The notes beneath the pieces are model-generated. The model made no database searches. It was given only the letters and a program-made list of their open reading frames with translations, and was not told where the DNA came from. Below are positions 57,852 through 64,000 of a stretch of DNA of 64,000 nt, one piece after another. Source of the stretch: Piscinibacter sp943370595. Lineage in GTDB: Bacteria > Pseudomonadota > Gammaproteobacteria > Burkholderiales > Burkholderiaceae_C. A program made the position numbers and the translations under genes. How positions within the stretch are numbered: the stretch's first letter is position 1; every line of letters begins with the position of its first letter. The stretch lies in assembly GCA_943370595.1 (NCBI GenBank), contig CALRRO020000002.1, positions 248,001 to 312,000 of the forward strand, read 5' to 3'.

Positions 57852-58235
57852 TCACGAAGCATCGAAGGCGCCGCGCAGCCACTCGATGCGGCCGGCGTCG
57901 ATGGCGACCACGTCGAAGCGGCAGGGCGGCGGGCTGGCATAACGCAGCAGGTAGTGGCGCGCGGCCAGCACGATGCGCTGCTGCTTGGTGATACCCACCG
58001 TAGCCGCCGCGCTGCCATGACCGGCACCGCGGCGGCTGCGCACCTCGGCAAACACCAGCGTGCCGTCGCGCTCGCGCAGGATCAGGTCGACCTCGCCGCC
58101 GCGTGCGTTCGGCCCGCGCGCGACCCGATAATTGCGCTCCACCAGCACGAGGCCCGCACGCTGCAGATGAGCCAGCGCGAGCGCCTCGCCCTCGTCCCCG
58201 ATCGCCTTCGTCGTCCGCCGTCCCGTGAACACCAT
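57852..58235 (-). CDS. yraN: YraN family (UPF0102) endonuclease-like protein
   Basis: A 127-residue member of the YraN family, predicted Holliday-junction-resolvase-like nucleases: GDEGEALALAHLQRAGLVLVERNYR near residues 13-37 (seen), GGEVDLILRERDGTLVFAEVRSRRG near 46-70 with the E-x-D ... E-V-R/K pattern of the PD-(D/E)XK fold (here EVD and EVR), and KQQRIVLAARHYL near 82. Activity is not established. The ATG at 58233-58235 makes its 5' end overlap the divergent rsmI start by 11 bases; a slightly later start would avoid this. It is followed by diaA and dolP. Confidence 0.85.
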   Translation of the reverse strand: MVFTGRRTTKAIGDEGEALALAHLQRAGLVLVERNYRVARGPNARGGEVDLILRERDGTLVFAEVRSRRGAGHGSAAATVGITKQQRIVLAARHYLLRYASPPPCRFDVVAIDAGRIEWLRGAFDAS

Positions 58236-59160
58236 CGATGCCTCGCTGTTGCGGCAGGCCGCCGCAGCCGCGGCGGGCGGCCAGAGCTTCCCGGCCGGCG
58301 CACTGTACGTGGTGGCCACGCCGATCGGCAACCTCGCCGACCTGAGCCTGCGCGCCATCCACGTGCTCGGCCTGGTCGACGCGATCGCCTGCGAGGACAC
58401 CCGCCACAGCGCACCGCTGCTGCGCACGCTCGGCATCGACGGCAAGCCGCTGCTGGCGGTGCACGAGCACAACGAGCGCGAAGCGGCCGATGGCGTGATC
58501 GCCCGACTCTCGCGCGGCGAGCGGGTGGCTTTCGTCAGCGATGCCGGTACGCCGGCAGTCAGCGACCCGGGCGCGGCGCTGGTGGCCGCGGTCACCGCTG
58601 CTGGCCACCGCTGCCTGCCGATCCCCGGCGCGAGCAGTGCAGCAGCCGCACTCAGCGTGGCTGGCGATGCGCAGGGTCAGGGCTTCGTGTTCCACGGCTT
58701 TCTCGGCAGCAAGGGCGCCGAGCGGGCGGCGGCGCTCAAGCGCCTCGGCGAGGACACGCACACGGCCATCCTGTTCGAGGCGCCGCACCGCATCGAGTCG
58801 CTGGCGCGTGACTTGGCCGCGCTGGGCGCGCGCCGCATCACTGTCTGCCGCGAGCTGACCAAGCAGTTCGAGTCGGTCCACACGCTGGCGGCCGAGGCCT
58901 TGCCCGCCTGGCTGGCCGAGGACGCCAACCGGCTGCGCGGCGAGTTCGTGCTGGTGCTGCATGCGCAGCCGCGCAGCGACGAGACCTCGCCGGCGCAGCA
59001 TGATCGTGTGCTCGACTTGCTGCTCGCCGCGCTGCCCCTGAAGCAAGCCGTGGCGCTGGCGGTGGAGCTCACCGGCGCGCCGCGCAACGCGCTCTACGAG
59101 CGCGCGCTGGCGCGCAAGCGTTCAGCCGGCGGCGACGACGCGGACGGCAAGGACGGCTGA
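58225..59160 (+). CDS. rsmI: 16S rRNA (cytidine-1402-2'-O)-methyltransferase
   Basis: RsmI methylates the 2'-hydroxyl of C1402 in 16S rRNA with SAM. The 311-residue protein has the tetrapyrrole-methylase-like fold: LYVVATPIGNLADLSLRAI near residues 29-47, CEDTRHSAPLLRTLGI near 55-70, VAFVSDAGTPAVSDPGAALV near 100-119 and FHGFLGSKGAERAAALKRL. The start is GTG at 58225, since no ATG lies between it and the conserved core. It diverges from yraN, and the two 5' ends overlap by a few bases. Confidence 0.93.
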   Translation: MNTIDASLLRQAAAAAAGGQSFPAGALYVVATPIGNLADLSLRAIHVLGLVDAIACEDTRHSAPLLRTLGIDGKPLLAVHEHNEREAADGVIARLSRGERVAFVSDAGTPAVSDPGAALVAAVTAAGHRCLPIPGASSAAAALSVAGDAQGQGFVFHGFLGSKGAERAAALKRLGEDTHTAILFEAPHRIESLARDLAALGARRITVCRELTKQFESVHTLAAEALPAWLAEDANRLRGEFVLVLHAQPRSDETSPAQHDRVLDLLLAALPLKQAVALAVELTGAPRNALYERALARKRSAGGDDADGKDG

Positions 59161-59165
59161 TCCGC

Positions 59166-59522
59166 TCAGGGCTTGGCGGCGGGCGTGGTCGCGGCGGTCT
59201 GCGCGTCGTGCTTCTGGTGGTGGATGTCGCGGCTGGCGTGCTTCTGCATCTTGTGCAGGCGCTGGCGCTCGGCCTGGGTCACCGTGCCGTCGGCCTTGGC
59301 GCGGTTCTCGGCGCGGTCGATGGCGTTCTGTTCCTTGGTCAGCCGGCGCGTTTCGCGCTTGTTGAGTTCGCCCGAGGCGATGCCCTGGTCGATGCGCTTT
59401 TCCTGGTTGGCCTGACGCTGGTCGACGCGCGGCGTGGCGGCGGGCGCAGAGGCGGACTGGGCGAAGGCGCCGGCGGCAGCGAAGGCCAGCGTGGCGGCGG
59501 CGAGGGTGCGGAGCTTGAACAT
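59166..59522 (-). CDS. Small exported helical protein
   Basis: The 118-residue product has a signal peptide (MFKLRTLAAATLAFAAAGAFAQ) and then a charged, helix-forming mature part rich in Lys, Arg, Asp, Glu and Gln (TPRVDQRQANQEKRIDQGIA, SGELNKRETRRLTKEQNAID). The repeated pattern R-L-x-K-x-Q and A-D-G-T-V-T-Q-A-E-R looks like two weakly repeated helical segments, a layout found in small periplasmic proteins of many betaproteobacteria. No enzyme motif and no named family that I can support. The ribosome-site AAGGAA precedes the ATG. It is convergent with rsmI, 5 bases apart. Confidence 0.7.
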   Translation of the reverse strand: MFKLRTLAAATLAFAAAGAFAQSASAPAATPRVDQRQANQEKRIDQGIASGELNKRETRRLTKEQNAIDRAENRAKADGTVTQAERQRLHKMQKHASRDIHHQKHDAQTAATTPAAKP

Positions 59523-59662
59523 GGCGGGTTCCTTTCGGTGAACGGGATGCCGGTTCAACGACAGCTGCGCCGAGCCCGTGGACGCATTGGCTGTAAAGCC
59601 TCGTAAAGCGCGCAACGCACCCGGCACTCCTAGAATGGGTTCAGCCTCCCGAGGACACCGCC

Positions 59663-61138
59663 ATGATCTCCCGCGAACCCACGATCGAACGCTTGGCCAT
59701 CGCCCGCTCGCTGCTGCTCGAGCCCTTCGGCCTGACCGAGGCGACGCTGTCCAAGGCGCTGGCCACGATCGCCACGCACCGCATCGACGATGCCGACCTC
59801 TACTTCCAGTACACCCGCAGCGAGGGCTGGAGCCTGGAAGAAGGCATCGTCAAGAGCGGCAGCTTCGGCATCGACCAGGGCGTGGGCGTGCGCGCGGTGG
59901 CCGGCGAGAAGACCGCCTTCGCCTACTCCGACGACATCTCCGAGGCCGCGCTGCTCGACGCCGCGGCCACGGTGCGCACCATCGCCGCAGCCGGGCAGAG
60001 CCGGCGCATCAAGGTCGATGCGCCGCAGAAGGTGGCGGCCAGCCGCATCCTCTATGCACCGATGGACCCGATCGCGACGCTGGACAGCACGCAGAAGGTG
60101 GCGCTGCTCGAGCGCGTCGAGAAGCTGGCCCGCGCCAAGGACCCGCGCATCGTGCAGGTGATGGCGGGCCTGGCCGGCGAATACGACGTGGTGCTGGTGG
60201 CACGCGCCGATGGCACGCTGGCTGCCGACGTGCGCCCGCTGGTGCGCCTGTCGGTGACGGTCATCGCCGAGCAGACCATTGCCGGCGAGGTGCGCCGCGA
60301 GGTCGGCAGCAGCGGCGGCGGCGGCCGCTTCGGCTTCGGCTACTTCCACGACACGATGATCGAGAGCTACGTCGACCAGGCGGTCAAGGCCGCGCTGACC
60401 AATCTCGAATCGCGCCCGGCCAAGGCCGGCGAGATGAGCGTCGTGCTCGGCCCCGGCTGGCCCGGCGTGCTGCTGCACGAGGCGGTGGGCCACGGGCTGG
60501 AGGGCGACTTCAACCGCAAGGGCTCGAGCGCCTTCTCCGGCCGCATCGGGCAGCGTGTGGCGGCCAAGGGCGTGACCGTGCTCGACGACGGCACCATCCC
60601 CGACCGCCGCGGCTCGCTGAACATCGACGACGAGGGCCATGCCTCGCAGCGCAACGTGCTGATCGAGGACGGCATCCTCAAGGGCTACATCCAGGACGCG
60701 ATGAACGCGCGCCTGATGAAGGTGAAGCCCACCGGCAACGGCCGGCGCGAGAGCTACGCCGCCGTGCCGATGCCGCGCATGACCAACACCTACATGCTCG
60801 GCGGCGACAAGTCACCCGAGGAGATCGTCGCCGGCCTCAAGCGCGGCCTGTACGCGACCAACTTCGGCGGCGGGCAGGTCGACATCACCAGCGGCAAGTT
60901 CGTGTTCTCCGCGAGCGAGGCCTTCTGGGTCGAGAACGGCAAGATCCAGTACCCGGTCAAGGGCGCCACCATCATCGGCAACGGGCCGGACGCGCTGACC
61001 CGCGTCAGCGGCATCGGCAACGACATGAAACTCGACACCGGTGTCGGCGTCTGCGGCAAGGACGGGCAGAGCGTGCCGGTGGGCGTGGGCCAGCCGACGC
61101 TGCGCATCGACCGGCTGACCGTCGGCGGCACCGCCTAG
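59663..61138 (+). CDS. tldD: Metalloprotease TldD
   Basis: TldD and TldE form a zinc protease that trims peptides such as microcin precursors and contributes to DNA gyrase-modulating toxin processing. The 491-residue product has the zinc-binding HEAVGHGLEGD near residue 273 (H-E-x3-H) and the conserved region GDFNRKGSSAFSGRIGQRV following it. The N-terminal domain and the C-terminal VCGKDGQSVPVGVGQPTLRI are typical of TldD. The partner TldE (PmbA) gene is not in the window, as is usual since they are often unlinked. The start at MISREPTIE has a GAGGAC about 10 bases upstream. Confidence 0.93.
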   Translation: MISREPTIERLAIARSLLLEPFGLTEATLSKALATIATHRIDDADLYFQYTRSEGWSLEEGIVKSGSFGIDQGVGVRAVAGEKTAFAYSDDISEAALLDAAATVRTIAAAGQSRRIKVDAPQKVAASRILYAPMDPIATLDSTQKVALLERVEKLARAKDPRIVQVMAGLAGEYDVVLVARADGTLAADVRPLVRLSVTVIAEQTIAGEVRREVGSSGGGGRFGFGYFHDTMIESYVDQAVKAALTNLESRPAKAGEMSVVLGPGWPGVLLHEAVGHGLEGDFNRKGSSAFSGRIGQRVAAKGVTVLDDGTIPDRRGSLNIDDEGHASQRNVLIEDGILKGYIQDAMNARLMKVKPTGNGRRESYAAVPMPRMTNTYMLGGDKSPEEIVAGLKRGLYATNFGGGQVDITSGKFVFSASEAFWVENGKIQYPVKGATIIGNGPDALTRVSGIGNDMKLDTGVGVCGKDGQSVPVGVGQPTLRIDRLTVGGTA

Positions 61139-61148
61139 GCGGTCGCTG

Positions 61149-61661
61149 TCAACGCTTCAGGCCCTTGGTGAAGATCGTCGTGCCGTCGACCGGCGAGACG
61201 CCCCAGGCGCTGCCGAGATCCGCGTCGACCTTGTCGCTGACATCGAAGTGGCCCTTGTCGGTCAGCACATAGAGGATGGTGCCGAACGGGCCGGCAGCCT
61301 TGTCGATGCACACCGAGGTCGCGGTGTAGGCGGTGCCCTTGTAGGTGACGCTGCCGTCGCTGCCCAGCACCAGCGTGGCGTCGGCCGACTTGACGAACGG
61401 GTCGCCCGGGTTCGGGCCGTAGGCGCCTTCCTCGCCGGCATAGCTGCCGGCATAGGCGCCGAGCTGCGCGCTGCTGGGCAGCACCACGCTGCCGGCCTGG
61501 TAGGCGGCGGTGTTGCAGCTCAGCGTGGCCGGCGGCGGCGTGCCGCCACCGCCACCGTTGCCGGCCGGCGCGGGGTCGTCACCTCCGCCGCCGCACGCCG
61601 CCAGGGCGCTGAGGACGAGCGCACCGGCAGCGCGGCGCAGGGCAGGATCGATCGAACGCAT
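61149..61661 (-). CDS. Hypothetical glycine-rich lipoprotein
   Basis: The 170-residue product has a lipoprotein signal with lipobox ALAAC (cysteine near residue 23) followed by a Gly-rich linker (GGGGDDPAPAGNGGGGG) and a globular part (LSCNTAAYQAGSVVLPSSAQ, LGSDGSVTYKGTAYTATSVC) with two cysteines. The beta-rich composition and the D-x-D motifs (DVSDKVDADLG) suggest an exposed small beta domain, but I recognise no family. It is convergent with tldD (10 bases) and divergent from the aroG leader, with 106 bases between its start and the leader ATG. Confidence 0.65.
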   Translation of the reverse strand: MRSIDPALRRAAGALVLSALAACGGGGDDPAPAGNGGGGGTPPPATLSCNTAAYQAGSVVLPSSAQLGAYAGSYAGEEGAYGPNPGDPFVKSADATLVLGSDGSVTYKGTAYTATSVCIDKAAGPFGTILYVLTDKGHFDVSDKVDADLGSAWGVSPVDGTTIFTKGLKR

Positions 61662-61767
61662 GGAATGCTCCTTGTCGAGAACGGCGAACCGGCGTCGGTG
61701 CCGGGGCTCGTCGGTCTACGCAGGGAATCCGGGCCGGACGGCTCAGCGCCGTGCTACATTCCGGCCC

Positions 61768-61845
61768 ATGCGCTCGCAGAAGTTCCACTTTTTTGCGTAC
61801 TTTTGGTTCTCGCACCGCCCGGCGGATGGAGAGGCCAGCGCATAG
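61768..61845 (+). CDS. Leader peptide rich in aromatic residues, upstream of DAHP synthase
   Basis: A 25-codon frame opens at ATG 61768 and ends at TAG 61843-61845. Residues 6-14 are F-H-F-F-A-Y-F-W-F: five Phe, one Tyr and one Trp in nine codons (61783-61809). It lies ahead of a class I DAHP synthase gene and a perfect terminator, so it is the expected control peptide of an attenuator: ribosomes stall when aromatic amino acids are scarce. The ribosome site is weak (CCGGCCC). The gap from the leader stop to the terminator is 28 bases. Confidence 0.7.
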   Translation: MRSQKFHFFAYFWFSHRPADGEASA

Positions 61846-61873
61846 CCGACTAAGACAGCGCGACCGAATCCAC

Positions 61874-61905
61874 AAACCGCCGGGCCCCGCCCGGCGGTTT
61901 TTTTT
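61874..61905 (+). terminator. Intrinsic terminator ahead of DAHP synthase
   Basis: AAACCGCCGGGC-CCC-GCCCGGCGGTTT is a perfect 12-base stem with a 3-base loop, followed by five more T residues (an eight-T run, 61898-61905). It lies 29 bases after the leader peptide stop and 50 bases before the coding start, on the sense strand, so it must be bypassed to express the gene. Confidence 0.93.
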
Positions 61906-61954
61906 CGGCCTCGCATCCGCCCAACGAAGCACGCACCCCGAGGAGCCGTCCGCC

Positions 61955-63067
61955 ATGTCCAGCAAGTCCGCCAGCGAGAGCTGGTATGCGCACAGCGAGC
62001 GCACCAGCCAGACCGATGACCAACGCATCAAGGACGTGACGCCCTTGCCGCCGCCCGAACACCTGATCCGCTTCTTCCCGATCGCCGGCACCGCGATCGA
62101 GAAGCTGATCGGCAATACCCGCTCGGCAATCCGCCAGATCATGCAGGGCAAGGACGACCGCCTTCTGGTGGTCATGGGCCCGTGCTCGATCCACGACCCC
62201 GCTGCGGCGCTGGACTACGCACGCCGCCTGAAGGCACAGCGCGACAAGTACGCCGACCGGCTCGAGATCGTCATGCGCGTGTACTTCGAGAAGCCGCGCA
62301 CCACCGTCGGCTGGAAGGGCCTGATCAATGATCCGTATCTCGACGAGAGCTACCGCATCGACGAAGGCCTGCGCATCGCGCGCCAGCTTCTCGTGGAGAT
62401 CAACCGCCTGGGCGTGCCGGCCGGCAGCGAGTTCCTCGACGTGATCTCGCCGCAGTACATCGGCGACCTGATCTCCTGGGGCGCGATCGGCGCGCGCACC
62501 ACCGAAAGCCAGGTGCACCGCGAGCTGGCCTCGGGCCTGTCGGCACCGATCGGCTTCAAGAACGGCACCGACGGCAACCTGAAGATCGCCATCGATGCCA
62601 TCCAGGCCGCGAGCCGGCCGCACCACTTCCTGTCGGTGCACAAGAACGGCCAGGTGGCGATCGTCGAGACCCGCGGCAACAAGGACTGCCACGTGATCCT
62701 GCGCGGCGGCAAGACGCCGAACTACGATGCCGCCAGCGTGGCCGCGGCCTGCAAGGAGATCGAGTCGGCCAAGCTCGACTGCACGCTGATGGTCGACTGC
62801 AGCCACGCCAACAGCAGCAAGCAGCACGAGCGCCAGGTCGACGTGGCGCGCGACATCGCGCAGCAGATGAAGGGCGGCAACCGCTGCATCTTCGGCGTGA
62901 TGGTGGAGAGCCACCTGAACGCCGGCGCACAGAAGTTCAGCCCCGGCAAGGACGACCCCGCCAAGCTCGCCTACGCGCAGAGCATCACCGACGCCTGCAT
63001 CGGCTGGGATGACTCGCTGGAGGTGCTGGAGATCCTCGGCGCCGCGGTCAAGCAGCGCCAAGGCTGA
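61955..63067 (+). CDS. aroG: 3-deoxy-7-phosphoheptulonate synthase, class I (AroF/AroG/AroH type)
   Basis: DAHP synthase condenses phosphoenolpyruvate with erythrose 4-phosphate, the committed step of aromatic amino acid synthesis. The 370-residue product has the class I signature: LLVVMGPCSIHDPAAALDYA near residues 70-89, MRVYFEKPRTTVGWKGLIND near 106-125, PAGSEFLDVISPQYIGDLIS near 152-171, IGFKNGTDGN near 199-208 and the metal ligands in CSHANSSKQ and MVESHLNAGAQ. Isoenzyme type (Phe-, Tyr- or Trp-sensitive) cannot be read from this. It is controlled by the leader and attenuator upstream. GAGGAG is 8 bases before the ATG. Confidence 0.94.
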   Translation: MSSKSASESWYAHSERTSQTDDQRIKDVTPLPPPEHLIRFFPIAGTAIEKLIGNTRSAIRQIMQGKDDRLLVVMGPCSIHDPAAALDYARRLKAQRDKYADRLEIVMRVYFEKPRTTVGWKGLINDPYLDESYRIDEGLRIARQLLVEINRLGVPAGSEFLDVISPQYIGDLISWGAIGARTTESQVHRELASGLSAPIGFKNGTDGNLKIAIDAIQAASRPHHFLSVHKNGQVAIVETRGNKDCHVILRGGKTPNYDAASVAAACKEIESAKLDCTLMVDCSHANSSKQHERQVDVARDIAQQMKGGNRCIFGVMVESHLNAGAQKFSPGKDDPAKLAYAQSITDACIGWDDSLEVLEILGAAVKQRQG

Positions 63068-63073
63068 GCGCGG

Positions 63074-64000
63074 TCAGGATGCGGGCTCCCCCGCGATCGC
63101 GCGGTCGCGTGCGAGCCACCTGGAGAACAGGCCCGGCACCCGGCCTGGCGGCGAGGCCTGTGCCCAGAGGGCCAGGGCATCGCGCGCGGCGTCGGCCGCC
63201 CGTGCGGACTGCCCCATCGCCGCCAGCGCGGCGGCGCGTTCGCCGTGGGCCTGCGCCAGCGTCCACAGGCGGCTGGCATTGCCGTCGTTGCCGTCGCCGC
63301 CACGCAGGCCGGCCAGTGCCTCGTCGGCCAGCGCCAGCGCACGCTGCGGGTCGGCCTGCAGCCAGGCGCGTGCGGCCCACACCAGCGCATCGCTGCGGGC
63401 GCGGGCCACGTAATGGTCCTCCGCCAGCGAGACCGGCGGCACCGCGGCCAGCGCTTGGCCGAGCACCGACTGCGCCTGGGTGTGGCGGCCGGCGAGCACG
63501 AGCAGCCGCCCGCGCGAGAAGTCGCTGACGCGCAGGTCGCGTGCCGCGGCCTGGTTCGACGGGTCGGCCGCCACGCTGGCGCGCACGATCGCCTGCGCCT
63601 CGTCCATCAGCGGCATCGCCCGCGCATGCTCGCCCGCGTGGGCCAGCGAGACGGCGAGCACCAGCCGGGCAATCGCCGTCTGGTGGCGCAGGTGGGCGTT
63701 GTCGGGCGCCGCACGCGCGGCCTGGTCGCGCAGCTGCAGCGCGCGTTCGGCCAGCGCGACGGCCTGCGCGTCCTCGCCGCGCAGGTTGGCGGCCAGCGCA
63801 CCGATGTAGTGGGCCCAGGCGAGCTGGTGCGTCCATTCCACATTGCCCGGCTGGCGCTGCGCCAGGGCCTGCAGGTGCGTGATGGCGGCCTGCAGGTGCG
63901 GCACGGCCTCGTCGGTGCGGCCCAGGCTGGCACTGGCCGCCGTGCCGCCGATCAGCAGCCCGAGCCGGCCTTCCAGCGTGCCCAGCAGTGACAGCACCCG
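63074..64000 (-). CDS. Helical-repeat (TPR-like) protein, 5' end outside the window
   Basis: The frame is open from the window edge (base 64000) to a stop at 63074-63076, at least 309 residues. The sequence is a series of about 40-residue alpha-helical pairs with TPR-like spacing: YIGALAANLRGEDAQAVALA, LVLAVSLAHAGEHARAMPLM, QAHGERAAALAAMGQSARAA. There is a GTG at 63997, but the frame continues upstream, so this is probably the C-terminal part of a larger protein; Ser/Thr kinases with such C-terminal repeats are common in this bacterial group, which is a guess. It is convergent with aroG, 6 bases apart. Confidence 0.7.
   Translation of the reverse strand, partial: RVLSLLGTLEGRLGLLIGGTAASASLGRTDEAVPHLQAAITHLQALAQRQPGNVEWTHQLAWAHYIGALAANLRGEDAQAVALAERALQLRDQAARAAPDNAHLRHQTAIARLVLAVSLAHAGEHARAMPLMDEAQAIVRASVAADPSNQAAARDLRVSDFSRGRLLVLAGRHTQAQSVLGQALAAVPPVSLAEDHYVARARSDALVWAARAWLQADPQRALALADEALAGLRGGDGNDGNASRLWTLAQAHGERAAALAAMGQSARAADAARDALALWAQASPPGRVPGLFSRWLARDRAIAGEPAS

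Larger units (their letters stand above)
61768..61905 (+). promoter_or_regulatory. Transcription attenuator of the DAHP synthase gene
   Basis: Four elements are in order: the aromatic leader peptide (61768-61845); GCCCGGCGG at 61817-61825 just after its control codons; CCGCCGGGC (61877-61885), the left arm of the terminator; and GCCCGGCGG (61889-61897), the right arm. The first GCCCGGCGG is identical to the terminator right arm, so it can pair with the left arm instead and act as antiterminator when a ribosome stalls on the Phe, Tyr or Trp codons. The logic resembles the pheA and trp attenuators of enteric bacteria, but in front of the first enzyme of the shikimate pathway. Not proven here. 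Confidence 0.65.

Overview
The window is about 64 kb of very GC-rich chromosomal DNA with densely packed genes and almost entirely housekeeping or catabolic content. Gene order (yggS-pilT-pilU; rsmI next to yraN-diaA-dolP; recG-oxyR-katG-dps; tgt and queA together) and the protein families (UbiM-type hydroxylase, DUF2145, YiaA, PutA without a DNA-binding domain) point to a betaproteobacterium of the order Burkholderiales, probably near the Rubrivivax/Leptothrix/Methylibium group. This is inference from gene content; there is no rRNA gene in the window. I saw no tRNA, rRNA, CRISPR array, intact insertion sequence or prophage.

Layout. 1-7.8 kb: MOSC protein, LysM/BON protein, an Old Yellow Enzyme and a quinone-reductase-like dehydrogenase divergent from a LysR regulator, then rlmJ and small secreted proteins. 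7.8-12.2 kb: an HTH regulator, a YiaA membrane protein with two exported proteins, an MFS-acyltransferase fusion and a CPBP membrane protease. 12.2-18.9 kb: ubiM-like gene, tgt, a cytochrome c, queA and recG. 18.9-28.9 kb: oxyR, katG, a 28-residue ORF, dps, a DJ-1 protein, an Fpg/Nei-like glycosylase, prfC, a RES-Xre toxin-antitoxin pair and ubiA.

29.1-45.7 kb is the most interesting part: a 16-gene same-strand cluster. It holds allophanate hydrolase (atzF), a three-gene atzG-atzE-atzH set, two paralogous isochorismatase-fold amidohydrolases (one closely resembling biuret hydrolase BiuH, the other a candidate triuret hydrolase TrtA), two complete ABC importers (BMP/nucleoside type and Dpp/oligopeptide type) whose genes are interleaved, and a terminal GntR regulator. 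Several genes overlap by 1-8 bases, so translation is probably coupled. The simplest reading is uptake and nitrogen scavenging from triuret, biuret and carboxybiuret: triuret to carboxybiuret (TrtA), carboxybiuret either to allophanate through AtzEG and AtzH or to biuret by loss of CO2, biuret to allophanate (BiuH), and allophanate to ammonia and CO2 (AtzF). No cyanuric acid hydrolase (AtzD) is present in the window.

45.7-46.2 kb is gene-free but filled by a large imperfect dyad. 46.2-52.5 kb is amino-acid metabolism: glutamate dehydrogenase, proC, and putA divergent from an Lrp-type regulator, together a proline/glutamate module. 52.5-59.2 kb: yggS, pilT, pilU, a 3-hydroxyisobutyrate-dehydrogenase-like enzyme and the dolP-diaA-yraN/rsmI envelope block. 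59.2-64 kb: tldD, a lipoprotein, a DAHP synthase gene preceded by a leader peptide rich in Phe/Tyr/Trp codons and a strong terminator (transcription attenuation), and a truncated helical-repeat protein.

A family of short GC-rich palindromic repeats lies in many of the intergenic gaps. Coordinates of start codons were chosen from ribosome-site spacing and family lengths and are uncertain where stated.
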